Shown here piece after piece: positions 7,745-15,655 of a stretch of 20,805 nt of DNA. Position 1 is the stretch's first letter, and the number at the start of each line of letters is the position of its first letter. Position numbers and translations under genes: made by a program. Below the pieces are notes generated by a model. That model worked only from the letters and a program-made list of their open reading frames with translations. It was not told the DNA's origin and did no database searches. This stretch comes from a virus: IMG/VR virus record IMGVR_UViG_3300031227_000536, positions 1 through 20,805 of that record. The stretch is one strand, 5' to 3'.

Positions 7745-8181
7745 TGGCAGATACTACAGCATTTCCAACAATCACAACTAGAGTTCGAGTTAATGGTTGC
7801 AATGCAATAACACTGAAAGCTGCTGAAGCAATTACTGCTGGTATGGTCGTTTGTCTTGATGCCGACGGAAATATCGTCGCAGGAGACTCAGACGATGGTT
7901 ACATGCCAATAGGTGTCGCAGATACAGATATAGCTTCTGGAGCGAATGGTACTGTTAATACAGCAGGAACTATTTGTTACGTTGCTAATGAAGATGACAC
8001 TTCAGCAATTGGAAAAGGAACAGTTCTAATGGTAGCCGATGTCAATATCGGTGGTTGTGTTGTCGCACAAGCTGGCGGCGTAGACGCAGATGAATATATC
8101 ATTGGTCTAGCATTAACAGATATTGCAGCTGATGGTTGGGGTCTTTGTTTAGTAAACCCAGCAATTAGTAACACTGCATAA
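7744..8181 (+). CDS. Decoration-type protein, third tandem paralogue
   Basis: This 145-residue protein shares the pattern of the two upstream copies: MADTTAFPTITTRVRVNG, ITLKAAEAITAGMVV, the TICYVANEDD turn and IIGLALTDIAADGWGLCLV. Its middle is more acidic (DADGNIVAGDSDDGYMPIGVAD). The start shares TAATG with the preceding stop. It is followed by a 96-base gap before the major capsid gene, where a T-run and a palindrome occur, so it may end a translational group. The predicted role is capsid decoration, by position and small beta-rich fold. I know of no specific named homologue. Confidence 0.65.
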   Translation: MADTTAFPTITTRVRVNGCNAITLKAAEAITAGMVVCLDADGNIVAGDSDDGYMPIGVADTDIASGANGTVNTAGTICYVANEDDTSAIGKGTVLMVADVNIGGCVVAQAGGVDADEYIIGLALTDIAADGWGLCLVNPAISNTA

Positions 8182-8226
8182 ATTTGAAAATGATGTGAAA
8201 TAATTTGTTTAAATTTACGTTTAATG

Positions 8227-8248
8227 TTTTTTTTATATTTGTACAAAT
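8227..8248. promoter_or_regulatory. T8 run plus 12-bp palindrome upstream of the major capsid gene
   Basis: Eight T bases (8227-8234) run into ATATTTG, and ATTTGTACAAAT (8237-8248) is a perfect 12-bp palindrome. It ends 29 bases before the capsid ATG. It may be a promoter with an overlapping operator, or a T-run stop for the decoration genes. Both readings are inferences from position and symmetry. Confidence 0.35.
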
Positions 8249-8277
8249 GTCAAAAATAATGTAAATTGAGGATATGT

Positions 8278-9225
8278 ATGTCTGAATTAAGAAAATTATT
8301 GGCATATGAATTAGATGGCTCTGACTCAGTACAGAAAGAGAATCTACATTCAATGACTCCGCAACTCCGTAAATTGTTACAAACAGAAGGAATCGAGTCA
8401 ACCACGCTTATCCAAACTGAATTCTCAAAAACAGTTGCAGAGGGTTCAAAACCAAAAATCTCAGCTAGACAATGGCTTCCTATAGTTAGAATTAAATCTA
8501 ACGCATTTAGTTGGCCATACGGTTCAGCTGGAACATACGCTACAAAAGTTGGAGAAGGCGCAAGCTCACCTACTGCTGAACAAGATTACGGCAAACGAGA
8601 TTTTACGACATATAAGATATCACAAGCCGCAGAAATTTCTGAAGAACTAATAGAGGATGGTCTTTACGACATTATCTCTATAGAAGTTAAGAAAGCAGCT
8701 GCAGCATGTGAGAATCGTCTAAACAGAGATGCAATCGGTGCGTTGATGGACGGAACATCTTCTGAAGTTGATACAACTGGAAGTGCCTACAGTACAACCT
8801 TTATGGCAAAAGCAGTTAAAACAATGCAAGAAAATGGCTTCGAACCGGATACACAAGTTCTTTCAGCAAATGCATGGGCAGACCTAATGGCAGATTCTGC
8901 AATTATATACCAAGCATATGCAGGAACAAACAGCGCTCTAAAGACAGGTGCAGTATTCCCAATATTTGGACTTAAGTCTTACATTTGTAATGTAACGGCA
9001 AGTTCAACATATGGTGGATTTACTGGAACTTGGGGTGGAGATACTGATGGCTATTATATGGCATTAGTACTCGACAAAGCAAACGCTGGTGGAATTGCAA
9101 TGAGACGCGACTTAACCACAAAGAAATTCGCGGATGTTCGAAGAGATATTCAAGGTGCTGTTGTATCGATGAGATACGATGTCAACTATCTGCATGCCAA
9201 TGCAACAGTTAGAATAGAAGTCTAA
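8278..9225 (+). CDS. Major capsid protein, HK97 fold
   Basis: The start is the ATG at 8278, after TTGAGGAT; an in-frame TTG at 8266 falls inside that ribosome site. The 315-residue protein follows the HK97-fold plan: an N-terminal helical arm (LRKLLAYELDG...), an extended E-loop region (IVRIKSNAFSWPYG, then ATKVGEGASSP), the YKISQAAEISEELIEDGLYD spine-helix entry typical of these proteins, and a long helix ending NRDAIGALMDG. The A-domain is rich in Gly and Thr, and the C-terminal strands end in AVVSMRYDVNYLHANATVRIEV. It lacks a long delta domain, in keeping with a separate scaffold encoded at 5324. Strong expression is expected. This is one of the firmest calls in the window. Confidence 0.9.
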   Translation: MSELRKLLAYELDGSDSVQKENLHSMTPQLRKLLQTEGIESTTLIQTEFSKTVAEGSKPKISARQWLPIVRIKSNAFSWPYGSAGTYATKVGEGASSPTAEQDYGKRDFTTYKISQAAEISEELIEDGLYDIISIEVKKAAAACENRLNRDAIGALMDGTSSEVDTTGSAYSTTFMAKAVKTMQENGFEPDTQVLSANAWADLMADSAIIYQAYAGTNSALKTGAVFPIFGLKSYICNVTASSTYGGFTGTWGGDTDGYYMALVLDKANAGGIAMRRDLTTKKFADVRRDIQGAVVSMRYDVNYLHANATVRIEV

Positions 9226-9257
9226 ACTCTCTCTACTCATTTTGGGGGGAAGATTAA

Positions 9258-9482
9258 ATGTTGCATAAACGTAATGCAGGAAAATATTTCTCGAAAGAGT
9301 ATTTGCACGAACGGAATATTGGATTGGAAGATAGGCGTAATTTAACAACTAGTGAACAGAATTACGCCGACATTTCATTTCCAGACGGTGCTGGACGCTT
9401 TAATAAACGTACACATGTTTTACATTCTGTATTCAAAGACAAAGAATATGATAGGCGTAATAATCCTAGAATCGGAGACTAA
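9258..9482 (+). CDS. Small basic protein after the capsid gene, unknown
   Basis: This 74-residue, strongly charged protein begins after a clear GGGGGG-rich ribosome site. It contains repeated arginine/aspartate clusters (ERNIGLEDRRN, KDKEYDRRNNPRIGD), no membrane segment and no recognised domain. It ends two bases before the next start, which places it in the neck gene group. The charge and size allow either a structural peptide or a non-globular binding factor. I make no functional call. Confidence 0.5.
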   Translation: MLHKRNAGKYFSKEYLHERNIGLEDRRNLTTSEQNYADISFPDGAGRFNKRTHVLHSVFKDKEYDRRNNPRIGD

Positions 9483-9484
9483 AA

Positions 9485-9874
9485 ATGTCATATACCCCAC
9501 AAATTGTGACAACCAAACTAGTACGTGATTTCTTCAACCCACGATTATCGGAAGAAGAATATCCAGAACAACAGTTACTGGCTAAAATTAAAGCCGCTGA
9601 ATATCACGTTAATAGTAAATATGGTGTGTCACTAACAGGTGCAGACGAAGCTGATATACAAGCTACATCTATGTTGATTGCTGCAAGAATCGGCTCTGAA
9701 CCAAAAGTTGTTCAACGACGTATGTCATTAACTAGAGAAGCATGGGTTGGAGAGAAGATGGCTAGTGAAGGAAATGACCCATATTCTATTTCACAAGGTT
9801 GGGAGCAAGATGCTATTAATATGCTGCGAAAACATTTGCCAAACGTACGAGGATTTAAGGTCGTGAATTTGTAA
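9485..9874 (+). CDS. Head-tail connector protein (HK97 gp6-like candidate)
   Basis: This 129-residue, mainly helical protein is placed where the adaptor beneath the portal is encoded, between capsid and tail completion genes. Its helices (TTKLVRDFFNPRLSEEEYPEQQLLAKIKAAEYHVNSKYG and ADEADIQATSMLIAARIGS) fit the four- to five-helix fold of gp6-like adaptors, which begin with a short turn and a D-rich acidic stretch. The C terminus WEQDAINMLRKHLPN is an extra helix. The evidence is gene order and helical pattern, with no diagnostic motif. GGAGACT precedes the ATG. Confidence 0.6.
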   Translation: MSYTPQIVTTKLVRDFFNPRLSEEEYPEQQLLAKIKAAEYHVNSKYGVSLTGADEADIQATSMLIAARIGSEPKVVQRRMSLTREAWVGEKMASEGNDPYSISQGWEQDAINMLRKHLPNVRGFKVVNL

Positions 9875-10323
9875 TGGGCGTAGGTGCAATGTGGCCAACA
9901 GCCGGTGCTAATACAGTATCAAAGACAATTAATGGTACTGGTGATAAAAGCAAGCAAGATAGGGTCATAGGAAAGATGGCTAGCCAAGCTAGGGATATTG
10001 CTAAAACATTAGCACCCCACGGGAAAACCGGTAATTTAGCACGAACCATATTTTCTAGGAAAGTATCCGATTGTGTATATGATGTTGGCTCGCCTTTAGT
10101 ATATGCTTGGGCTGTCGAATTTGGCAGTGGTACATATGGGGAAGGTCCATTAGCGACAGGAAGTCCCATTGAAGCAAAAAAATCTGAATATTTAGCATTT
10201 CGAATTGGCGGACGATGGATACGTGTTAGATTTGTTTTAGGACAACGTCCACAACCATTCTTAAGACCCGCTTGTGAGCAAGTTGACCCAAAAGAGGCAA
10301 CAGCTAACTTTATGGAGAAATAA
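9874..10323 (+). CDS. Tail completion / neck protein, HK97 gp10-like
   Basis: This 149-residue protein shows the gp10-like pattern well. A basic helical front is followed by AKTLAPHGKTGNLARTI, the 'P..TG.L..S' motif, then a strand pair in CVYDVGSPLVYAWAVEFGSGTYG, the 'pYA...EfGt' motif. The end is RPQPFLRPACEQ, the 'PFlRPA' motif. In HK97 and SPP1 relatives the protein joins the head connector to the tail. The start shares TAATG with the previous stop, and the downstream gene follows after three bases. The motif match is strong enough to trust. Confidence 0.83.
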   Translation: MGVGAMWPTAGANTVSKTINGTGDKSKQDRVIGKMASQARDIAKTLAPHGKTGNLARTIFSRKVSDCVYDVGSPLVYAWAVEFGSGTYGEGPLATGSPIEAKKSEYLAFRIGGRWIRVRFVLGQRPQPFLRPACEQVDPKEATANFMEK

Positions 10324-10326
10324 TCT

Positions 10327-10809
10327 ATGTTTGACCCTCGTGATGAAATTCGTGATACATTGAAAGCTTATTTACCGGCAGGACAAGAGCGTAAGGGCAT
10401 AATATTTCACGATGATAGGGGAGATGAACATCCTGTCGATGTCCATTTATGGGAAGCGAAAGTTAATTCTTTTGAAGAAGGTGGAAAGCTAGGATTAGAA
10501 AATCCACAAATGGCTCTATTGTCTTTAATATCGTCGACATCCAGAAATCTGGATATTGGTGGCGGTTGTAGAACTCACATAGGGCTTATTGACGTTCATA
10601 TCTTTTTAGTTAAAGACGAACGTTGGAGTGCCGAAACAATTAAGCAAGAAGTTTCAAGTAATATTGAAAATTGTATTCGGGCAAGTCAAAAAACTGTATC
10701 AGGATGTAATTTTGTTGAATGTATAAATGGCCGGGATTTAGACCCGTTAAAACAGTCACTTGGAGTAAGACGAATCATTGGTATTCGTGCGACGGGTGAT
10801 TGTAGTTAA
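10327..10809 (+). CDS. Probable tail terminator / tail completion protein
   Basis: This 160-residue protein lies directly before the tail tube gene, the usual place for the ring that ends tube polymerisation and joins the neck. It begins with an acidic helix (DPRDEIRDTLKAYLPAG) and has alternating strands (PVDVHLWEAKVNSF, THIGLIDVHIFLVKDERW) followed by an amphipathic helix (AETIKQEVSSNIENCIRASQ). This is consistent with the small alpha/beta terminator fold. A cluster of five cysteines is scattered through it. No diagnostic sequence motif is visible, so this rests on position and secondary-structure pattern. Confidence 0.55.
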   Translation: MFDPRDEIRDTLKAYLPAGQERKGIIFHDDRGDEHPVDVHLWEAKVNSFEEGGKLGLENPQMALLSLISSTSRNLDIGGGCRTHIGLIDVHIFLVKDERWSAETIKQEVSSNIENCIRASQKTVSGCNFVECINGRDLDPLKQSLGVRRIIGIRATGDCS

Positions 10810-10814
10810 GAATG

Positions 10815-10830
10815 TTTTTATGTTATAACA
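10815..10830. promoter_or_regulatory. T-run plus 10-bp palindrome before the tail tube gene
   Basis: The sequence TTTTTATGTTATAACA (10815-10830) contains TGTTATAACA, a perfect 10-bp palindrome ending 19 bases before the tail tube ATG. Its form (T-run, then a TG...CA palindrome) parallels the element before the major capsid gene. It may be a promoter or operator for a highly expressed gene, which is inference. Confidence 0.3.
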
Positions 10831-10849
10831 ATTAAAGGTGTAAATAAAT

Positions 10850-11761
10850 ATGACAGTCGCAACAAAAGGTTTTCAAGGAGAAATTAGTTGGGTTGCTGAG
10901 TCTGCATATGGTGACGGTGTTGCAACAGGTTCAACTCTGTTGTTACTCGCAAATTGTGTACAGAACGTTAAATTGGGACATAATAAAGCTTTGAATGAAT
11001 CTAGATGCATAAACACATATGATGTCAAGAAAATTGTTACTGGTACTAACATGTACAGTTTATCGACAGAGTATGCGGCTGATAGAAACTATAGTACGAG
11101 TACTTTATTATATAAAGCTTTAACTCGTACATCTGGTGTTCTTGGCAGCGTTGCATTTCAAGTCGGTGTTGGAGTTAATCAAACGACATCAACATACTTC
11201 AATATGAAAGGATGTAAAGCGAAAAATGTAACCATCAGCACAGATGAAGATGCTCCCGTTATGGTCACTATTGACTGGTCTGTAAAAGACGTCGCAACAA
11301 GCACTGCAGTAACTGTAGCTTGTACTGATACAATTACAACTGCTACTAGAAAGTTTACGGGTGGTGCATTTAAGCGCGGAACTTCTGCAACATGGGGTTA
11401 TATCGTTGGTGCAGTTTCTGTTACTATCGATAACGGACTTTATGAAGCAAAGGATATCGGGAATACAACTCTCATCGCAGCAGAAGCAGGACCTAGAGCT
11501 TTATCGGGAACAGCTAATGTATGTTTAACTGATGGCGGTGCAACATATTGGGCAGAATCAACTGGAGTTACATCAACATCAATAGAACTCGATTTTGGTA
11601 CTACCTCAAATGACCCAAGTATTCGTTTCGCAAGTGCAGTTATAGGCTCAATTGAAATACCATTAGATTCAGACAGCGCTATCGTTATGACGACTATACC
11701 ATTTACAGGTGCAACTGCATCAGCTACAACTGAAGGCGTTATATACGAAGCTGCAGCATAA
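10850..11761 (+). CDS. Major tail tube protein
   Basis: This 303-residue beta-rich protein is followed by tail chaperones and the tape measure, the standard siphovirus order. It starts MTVATKGFQGEISWVAESAYGD, resembling tube proteins that open with a short arm and then 'ES.fG'. It has repeated strand-turn segments (NVTISTDEDAPVMVTIDWSVKD, AVSVTIDNGLYEAKDIG), where the 'v.i.....p.v..dw' strand pair is common in tube proteins. The C-terminal IEIPLDSDSAIVMTTIPFTGATASATTEG is also tube-like. The N-terminal half carries the tube fold, and residues beyond about 250 may form an external domain. AGGTG precedes the ATG at a usable spacing. Confidence 0.77.
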   Translation: MTVATKGFQGEISWVAESAYGDGVATGSTLLLLANCVQNVKLGHNKALNESRCINTYDVKKIVTGTNMYSLSTEYAADRNYSTSTLLYKALTRTSGVLGSVAFQVGVGVNQTTSTYFNMKGCKAKNVTISTDEDAPVMVTIDWSVKDVATSTAVTVACTDTITTATRKFTGGAFKRGTSATWGYIVGAVSVTIDNGLYEAKDIGNTTLIAAEAGPRALSGTANVCLTDGGATYWAESTGVTSTSIELDFGTTSNDPSIRFASAVIGSIEIPLDSDSAIVMTTIPFTGATASATTEGVIYEAAA

Positions 11762-11788
11762 GTATTGCTTATCTATATATAAATATCT

Positions 11789-11817
11789 AGCAGTTCAAAG
11801 TTAGTTTTTGAATTGCT
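11789..11817. terminator. Hairpin after tail tube gene (11-bp stem, 7-base loop)
   Basis: AGCAGTTCAAA (11789-11799) pairs with TTTGAATTGCT (11807-11817) in an 11-bp stem with a single G-U pair and a seven-base loop. It lies 28 bases after the tube stop and is followed by a T-rich but not uniform tail (ATAATTCTTTT). It could be a weak terminator or an mRNA-stabilising or processing hairpin that sets the tube-to-chaperone ratio. The hairpin itself is seen directly. Confidence 0.5.
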
Positions 11818-11877
11818 ATAATTCTTTTCGATGTCTAATGTATTTGTTATATGTTAAATCTATAATGAGGTGCTTTT

Positions 11878-12201
11878 ATGACTGATAAAAAAGAAACTTA
11901 CAGCATACCCTTTGTCAATAAAGGCGAAGAATTCGAAGTTCCAATAATTTGGGTTTCCGATATTAGAGCGATGCAAATGAAACGTTCTAAAGTTGAAGAC
12001 CCTGAATTTAAAGAACTCGAAGCTAGTATTACGCTAGTTCATTCTTTATTGAGCAGACTCGACAAGACTATAAAAGTTGAGAACGTTGAGCAATGGGAGT
12101 ATTCAGAGTTTGTTAAATTTGTAAAAATACTCTGGGAAAAGAATGCTGCAAATTTTCGTGGGATATTGCCGAACTTAGCAGCGACAACATTAGAGAAATA
12201 A
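11878..12201 (+). CDS. Tail assembly chaperone, zero-frame product (gpG-like)
   Basis: This 107-residue, acidic, helix-rich protein lies between tail tube and tape measure. In most siphoviruses that position encodes the chaperone that coats the tape measure until the tube polymerises. Visible helices are TYSIPFVNKGEEFEVPIIWVSDIRAMQMKR, an acidic one (EDPEFKELEASITLVHSLLSRL), and the basic KFVKILWEKNAANFRGILPN. No membrane or catalytic motif is seen. The frame ends with TAA at 12201, but a -1 slip at 12150-12156 would extend it to 12485. GAGGTG precedes the ATG. The call is by position plus the overlapping-frame signal, and sequence homology is not claimed. Confidence 0.72.
   Translation: MTDKKETYSIPFVNKGEEFEVPIIWVSDIRAMQMKRSKVEDPEFKELEASITLVHSLLSRLDKTIKVENVEQWEYSEFVKFVKILWEKNAANFRGILPNLAATTLEK
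12150..12156 (+). promoter_or_regulatory. Predicted -1 ribosomal frameshift heptamer A_AAT_TTT
   Basis: In the zero frame of the chaperone gene the codons read GCA AAT TTT CGT, so bases 12150-12156 form AAATTTT as X XXY YYZ. After the slip both tRNAs re-pair as AAA and TTT. The -1 frame is open from 12117 to 12485, beginning after a TAA at 12114-12116, so a slip here crosses to it without meeting a stop. I see no strong stem-loop or pseudoknot just downstream and no clear internal Shine-Dalgarno stimulator. Confidence 0.65.
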
Positions 12202-12485
12202 GTGACATCGATAGGATACACGCATTCGATGAATCAAGATGGTTGTTAGCTTACTTTTATAAATGTCCGTTAACAAATGTTGATTGTTTAACTCTTAATG
12301 ATTTTTATGGATTGCATAGGACTTTACAGGAAATCAAAGAAGCAGAATCTGGTAATTCTGGGGATTCCGGGCAAAAGAAATCACAGGCCAGACCAGCTAC
12401 AAAAAAAGAGTTAGCATTCGTTGAAAGATATAAAGAATATACAGAGAGAAACGAAGAGAAAAAATGGGATTCTTTGAAGAATTAA
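12156..12485 (+). CDS. Tail assembly chaperone, -1 frame extension (gpGT-like C-terminal part)
   Basis: Read in the -1 frame from the slip, the sequence gives SWDIAELSSDNIREISDIDRIHAF, then DESRWLLAYFYKCPLTN, an acidic linker and KKELAFVERYKEYTERNEEKKW, 109 residues to TAA at 12485. The region before any plausible start in this frame (12156-12242) is clearly coding-like, which supports fusion to the upstream protein rather than independent initiation at the TTG at 12243. The fused product is about 202 residues, of which the first 93 come from the zero frame. In lambda and relatives such an extended form binds the tape measure and is made at a low ratio. The end overlaps the tape measure start by 22 bases, coupling the two. 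Confidence 0.68.
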   Translation, partial: SWDIAELSSDNIREISDIDRIHAFDESRWLLAYFYKCPLTNVDCLTLNDFYGLHRTLQEIKEAESGNSGDSGQKKSQARPATKKELAFVERYKEYTERNEEKKWDSLKN

Positions 12486-15400
12486 AAGTCAGATTTTCCG
12501 GTGAAGACGGTTTATCTGGCATGCTTGGAAAGATTACAGGCGGCATGGGAGGTGCAACTAAAGGTGGACTTGCCATGGGTGCGGCCTTCGCAGTTGTACA
12601 AATGGCTATTCAAGCTGTTATGAAAGCCATACAAGCAATGATTAAATTCGTTCAGGAAGGCATACAAGCATATGTTGAATTCGAGAAAGGAATTGCAGAA
12701 GTTTCTACTTTGTTATCCGATAAGAGTCCTTTGGAGGGTTATTCGGAAGGATTAAGACAGTTAGCTAAGGATTCTGGGGAATCTTTAGGAACTCTAACAA
12801 AAGGTTTATACCAGGTCATATCTGCTTCAGTTGACGCTGGAGCAGCTATGGGCGTTTTAACAGTAGCTAACCGAGCAGCTATTGCCGGTGTTAGTGATAC
12901 AGCAACAGCAGTTGATGTCATAACATCCATTATGAATGCTTATGGCATGTCAGCAGCGGAAGCAGAAAAAATATCCGACCAATTATTTACCGCAGTCAAA
13001 TATGGTAAAACGACATTTGGTGAATTAGCGGCTGGAGTAGGCCCTATCATTACAATGTCTGCAAATCTTGGAATTGGCTTTGATGAAGTTGCAGCATCAT
13101 TAGCAACAATGACCAGAAGTGGTATCAAAACAACAAATGCCGTTACATACCTTAGGGGTGTACTCCAAGGAGTTATAAAACCGAGCACAACTGCTATAGC
13201 TACAGCAAAAGAACTTGGCGTACAATTCGACCAAACAGCTCTTAAATCAAAGGGACTTGGTGGATTCTTAAATTATCTTTCTGAAGCTGCTGAAGGGGAT
13301 AGTAAGGTAATGGCAAAATTATTCCCTAATGTTCGTGCTATACAAGCAGTAATGGCTTTAGCTGGAGATAATGCTCAGGGATTTGCTGATGATTTAGATA
13401 ACATGACCCAATCAGCGGGGGCTACTGACGCAGCATTTACGACAATGGCCGATACGACTGCTTTTAAATTGGGACAGATGAAAGCCGAAATTGCTGATAC
13501 GCAATTAGAAATCGGCGAAAAGATGATTCCTGCAACATTAGCATGGAGTAAAGTACAGGTAGTTTTAGCAGAAACAATGGGTACCGTGATGCAAGTCATA
13601 GGCAAACTCTATGATATGATAGTAGGTCCTTTTGTAGAAGCCTTTAGTAGTATCAATACCTCATTGGGTGGCACTACATCGATGTTTGAAATTCTCGGAA
13701 AGGCAATTATGTTTTATTGGGCAGCTACATTTAAACCCCTTTATACATTTATAGCTAATGTACTTGCTGGAGCATTTGAAATATTAGGGGATACAATTAG
13801 TGTAATTACAGATATATTTGAGTCCATGTTTGGAGAAATAGGTCCAGGCGTTGATATATTTGAACTTCTAAATGCATCATTAGATGCAGCTTGTACGATA
13901 ATTAAAAACGTCGTTAAGACAGCATTCGTTCCTTTTAAAATAGCATTGGCCGTAATCAAGACTGTCGTGTTGATAGTTATTCAGAAATTTAAAGATTTTC
14001 TTGCCGTTATAAAACCCGTTACAGATTTTCTAACAGAGAAACTTAAACCAATCCTAGATGCAATTTCAGCTACATTTGGTGTCGTTAAAAATGCTGTCGG
14101 GGGATTTACCGACGGACTTAAAAGCGCATGGGGTGCTCTGACTAATTGGTCAGAGGAAGTAATACACGGCAAAGAAACAGTTGATGAACTTGGCAATGTT
14201 GTTAATCATACAGCAGATGAGATTACGGATTTTGCTGCAGATATAGCAACAACAGTGCGAGCAATTGGAGATTATGATGACGCCATTGAAACTGCTGTTC
14301 AAGAAGTAAAAGATTTAGAAGAAGCCAATAAGGATTTAGTATCGCAGATAGCTGACCTTACACGCATTGACGAGATAACAAGCAGTCTGGATTATTTCAA
14401 GAAAAGCTCTAAGAATGCCACATACGCAACGCAAATATTCGATGACGAATTAAGAAATGCCCAAATGGAATTGCTAAAAACACAGGGCCTTTTAGATGGT
14501 ATGAATGAGACGCTTGACGAATACGGGGATACACAGAAGAAAAATAATCTAGCTATAATGAAGATTCGTTATCAGGCTAAAAAAGAAGGGCGGGATTTAA
14601 CTGAAGACGAAGAAAATCAAATTGGAGATTTGGAATTAGCAAATGAAGGACTTCGAATCAAGGTTCAAGAAGAGCAGATTCGAATGGACGACATTCAAGA
14701 AACTGCGTTAAGAACTGGAAAAGAGAACGTAGCCGAAAGAATTAAACAGCTAGAAGACGAAAAGGATGCCATCAAAGGCAAAGCAAAAACAGAAGTGGAA
14801 AAGGTTCAAGAAGAGATTGATGCAAACAATGTCGCGATATTAGACAAAACACTTGCTTTAAACAAATTTGCAGTTGATAGACAAGCAGCAGTTGATAAAT
14901 TAAATAATGAGTTATTATCAAAACAAAGTATTTTTAATAGTGATGAGCTTACAAGTATTGAAACACAATCAGGTTTAAAATTAACAGAGATTGATACCTT
15001 TATTACAGACAGTGAGTCGAAATGGAGAAACCATTATGCTTATTTAAGTGGTTTAGCCGGAGGGGAAGTTCCTTCTGGTGGTGCAACAACTAATCCACCA
15101 ACACCCACGCCAACCCCTACACCACCGCCGCCACCACCACCACCATATAACGGTGGAACGGATGATGACCCGGATGAACCAACACCAACAACTAGTTATC
15201 AAGTTGCTTCTGCTTATGGAGTAGACACTGGTCGTACAATGAAGGCAAATCTTAAGAGCACTTCAGGCGTTATGCGTACATTAACGGAATTGCCCTATTC
15301 AGCAACTACGCGGTCTATGATTGCGACCGTTATACGAAATATTCTTGCAAGATTCCCGGTTGGTCAAGGACTTAGTTGGGAAAGTGGTGGTTATATCCCT

Positions 15401-15655
15401 TCCGATGCTTATGGTAAAGTTCATGCTGGGGAATACGTATTGCCAAAAAAGATTGTCAGTCTGTTAGATTCATTAGTTCAAAATCCATCATCAGTTGGGG
15501 ACAGGAAACAACCCTCACATATAATTGACGGCGGCGACAGAAGTGTTAGGAATATTAATATCTATGGAAATATTAATTTACCTAGTGTTCAGAATGTTGA
15601 TGATTTCATGAGAGAACTGCAACGTCGTTCACGTACTGCAGGTGCGAGACGATGA
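12464..15655 (+). CDS. Tail tape measure protein (TP901 class)
   Basis: At 1063 residues this sets tail length, roughly 150-160 nm by the usual one-and-a-half angstrom per residue. Residues about 30-65 are a hydrophobic helix. Residues 70-300 carry the TP901 core (FEKGIAEVSTLLSD, LAKDSGESLGTLTKGLYQVISASVDAG, FGELAAGVGPII, LATMTRSGIKTTNAVTYLRGVLQ). A second hydrophobic stretch (about 370-520) can cross a membrane during DNA entry. Residues about 620-830 form coiled coils. A Pro-rich linker follows at about 877-898 (TPTPTPTPPPPPPPP). The end is a GGYIPSDAYGKVHAGEYVLPKK motif typical of tape measure C termini. The start is chosen at the ATG overlapping the chaperone extension. Family call is firm. 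Confidence 0.9.
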   Translation: MGFFEELKVRFSGEDGLSGMLGKITGGMGGATKGGLAMGAAFAVVQMAIQAVMKAIQAMIKFVQEGIQAYVEFEKGIAEVSTLLSDKSPLEGYSEGLRQLAKDSGESLGTLTKGLYQVISASVDAGAAMGVLTVANRAAIAGVSDTATAVDVITSIMNAYGMSAAEAEKISDQLFTAVKYGKTTFGELAAGVGPIITMSANLGIGFDEVAASLATMTRSGIKTTNAVTYLRGVLQGVIKPSTTAIATAKELGVQFDQTALKSKGLGGFLNYLSEAAEGDSKVMAKLFPNVRAIQAVMALAGDNAQGFADDLDNMTQSAGATDAAFTTMADTTAFKLGQMKAEIADTQLEIGEKMIPATLAWSKVQVVLAETMGTVMQVIGKLYDMIVGPFVEAFSSINTSLGGTTSMFEILGKAIMFYWAATFKPLYTFIANVLAGAFEILGDTISVITDIFESMFGEIGPGVDIFELLNASLDAACTIIKNVVKTAFVPFKIALAVIKTVVLIVIQKFKDFLAVIKPVTDFLTEKLKPILDAISATFGVVKNAVGGFTDGLKSAWGALTNWSEEVIHGKETVDELGNVVNHTADEITDFAADIATTVRAIGDYDDAIETAVQEVKDLEEANKDLVSQIADLTRIDEITSSLDYFKKSSKNATYATQIFDDELRNAQMELLKTQGLLDGMNETLDEYGDTQKKNNLAIMKIRYQAKKEGRDLTEDEENQIGDLELANEGLRIKVQEEQIRMDDIQETALRTGKENVAERIKQLEDEKDAIKGKAKTEVEKVQEEIDANNVAILDKTLALNKFAVDRQAAVDKLNNELLSKQSIFNSDELTSIETQSGLKLTEIDTFITDSESKWRNHYAYLSGLAGGEVPSGGATTNPPTPTPTPTPPPPPPPPYNGGTDDDPDEPTPTTSYQVASAYGVDTGRTMKANLKSTSGVMRTLTELPYSATTRSMIATVIRNILARFPVGQGLSWESGGYIPSDAYGKVHAGEYVLPKKIVSLLDSLVQNPSSVGDRKQPSHIIDGGDRSVRNINIYGNINLPSVQNVDDFMRELQRRSRTAGARR

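Noticed and set aside
12243-12485. Independent 80-residue gene starting with TTG at 12243
   Set aside because: The -1 frame is coding-like well upstream of 12243, and no ribosome site precedes the TTG. The frameshift extension is a better reading.
12739-14196. Minus-strand frames opposite the tape measure gene
   Set aside because: These are shadows of the biased codon use in the long plus-strand gene, without starts or recognisable domains.
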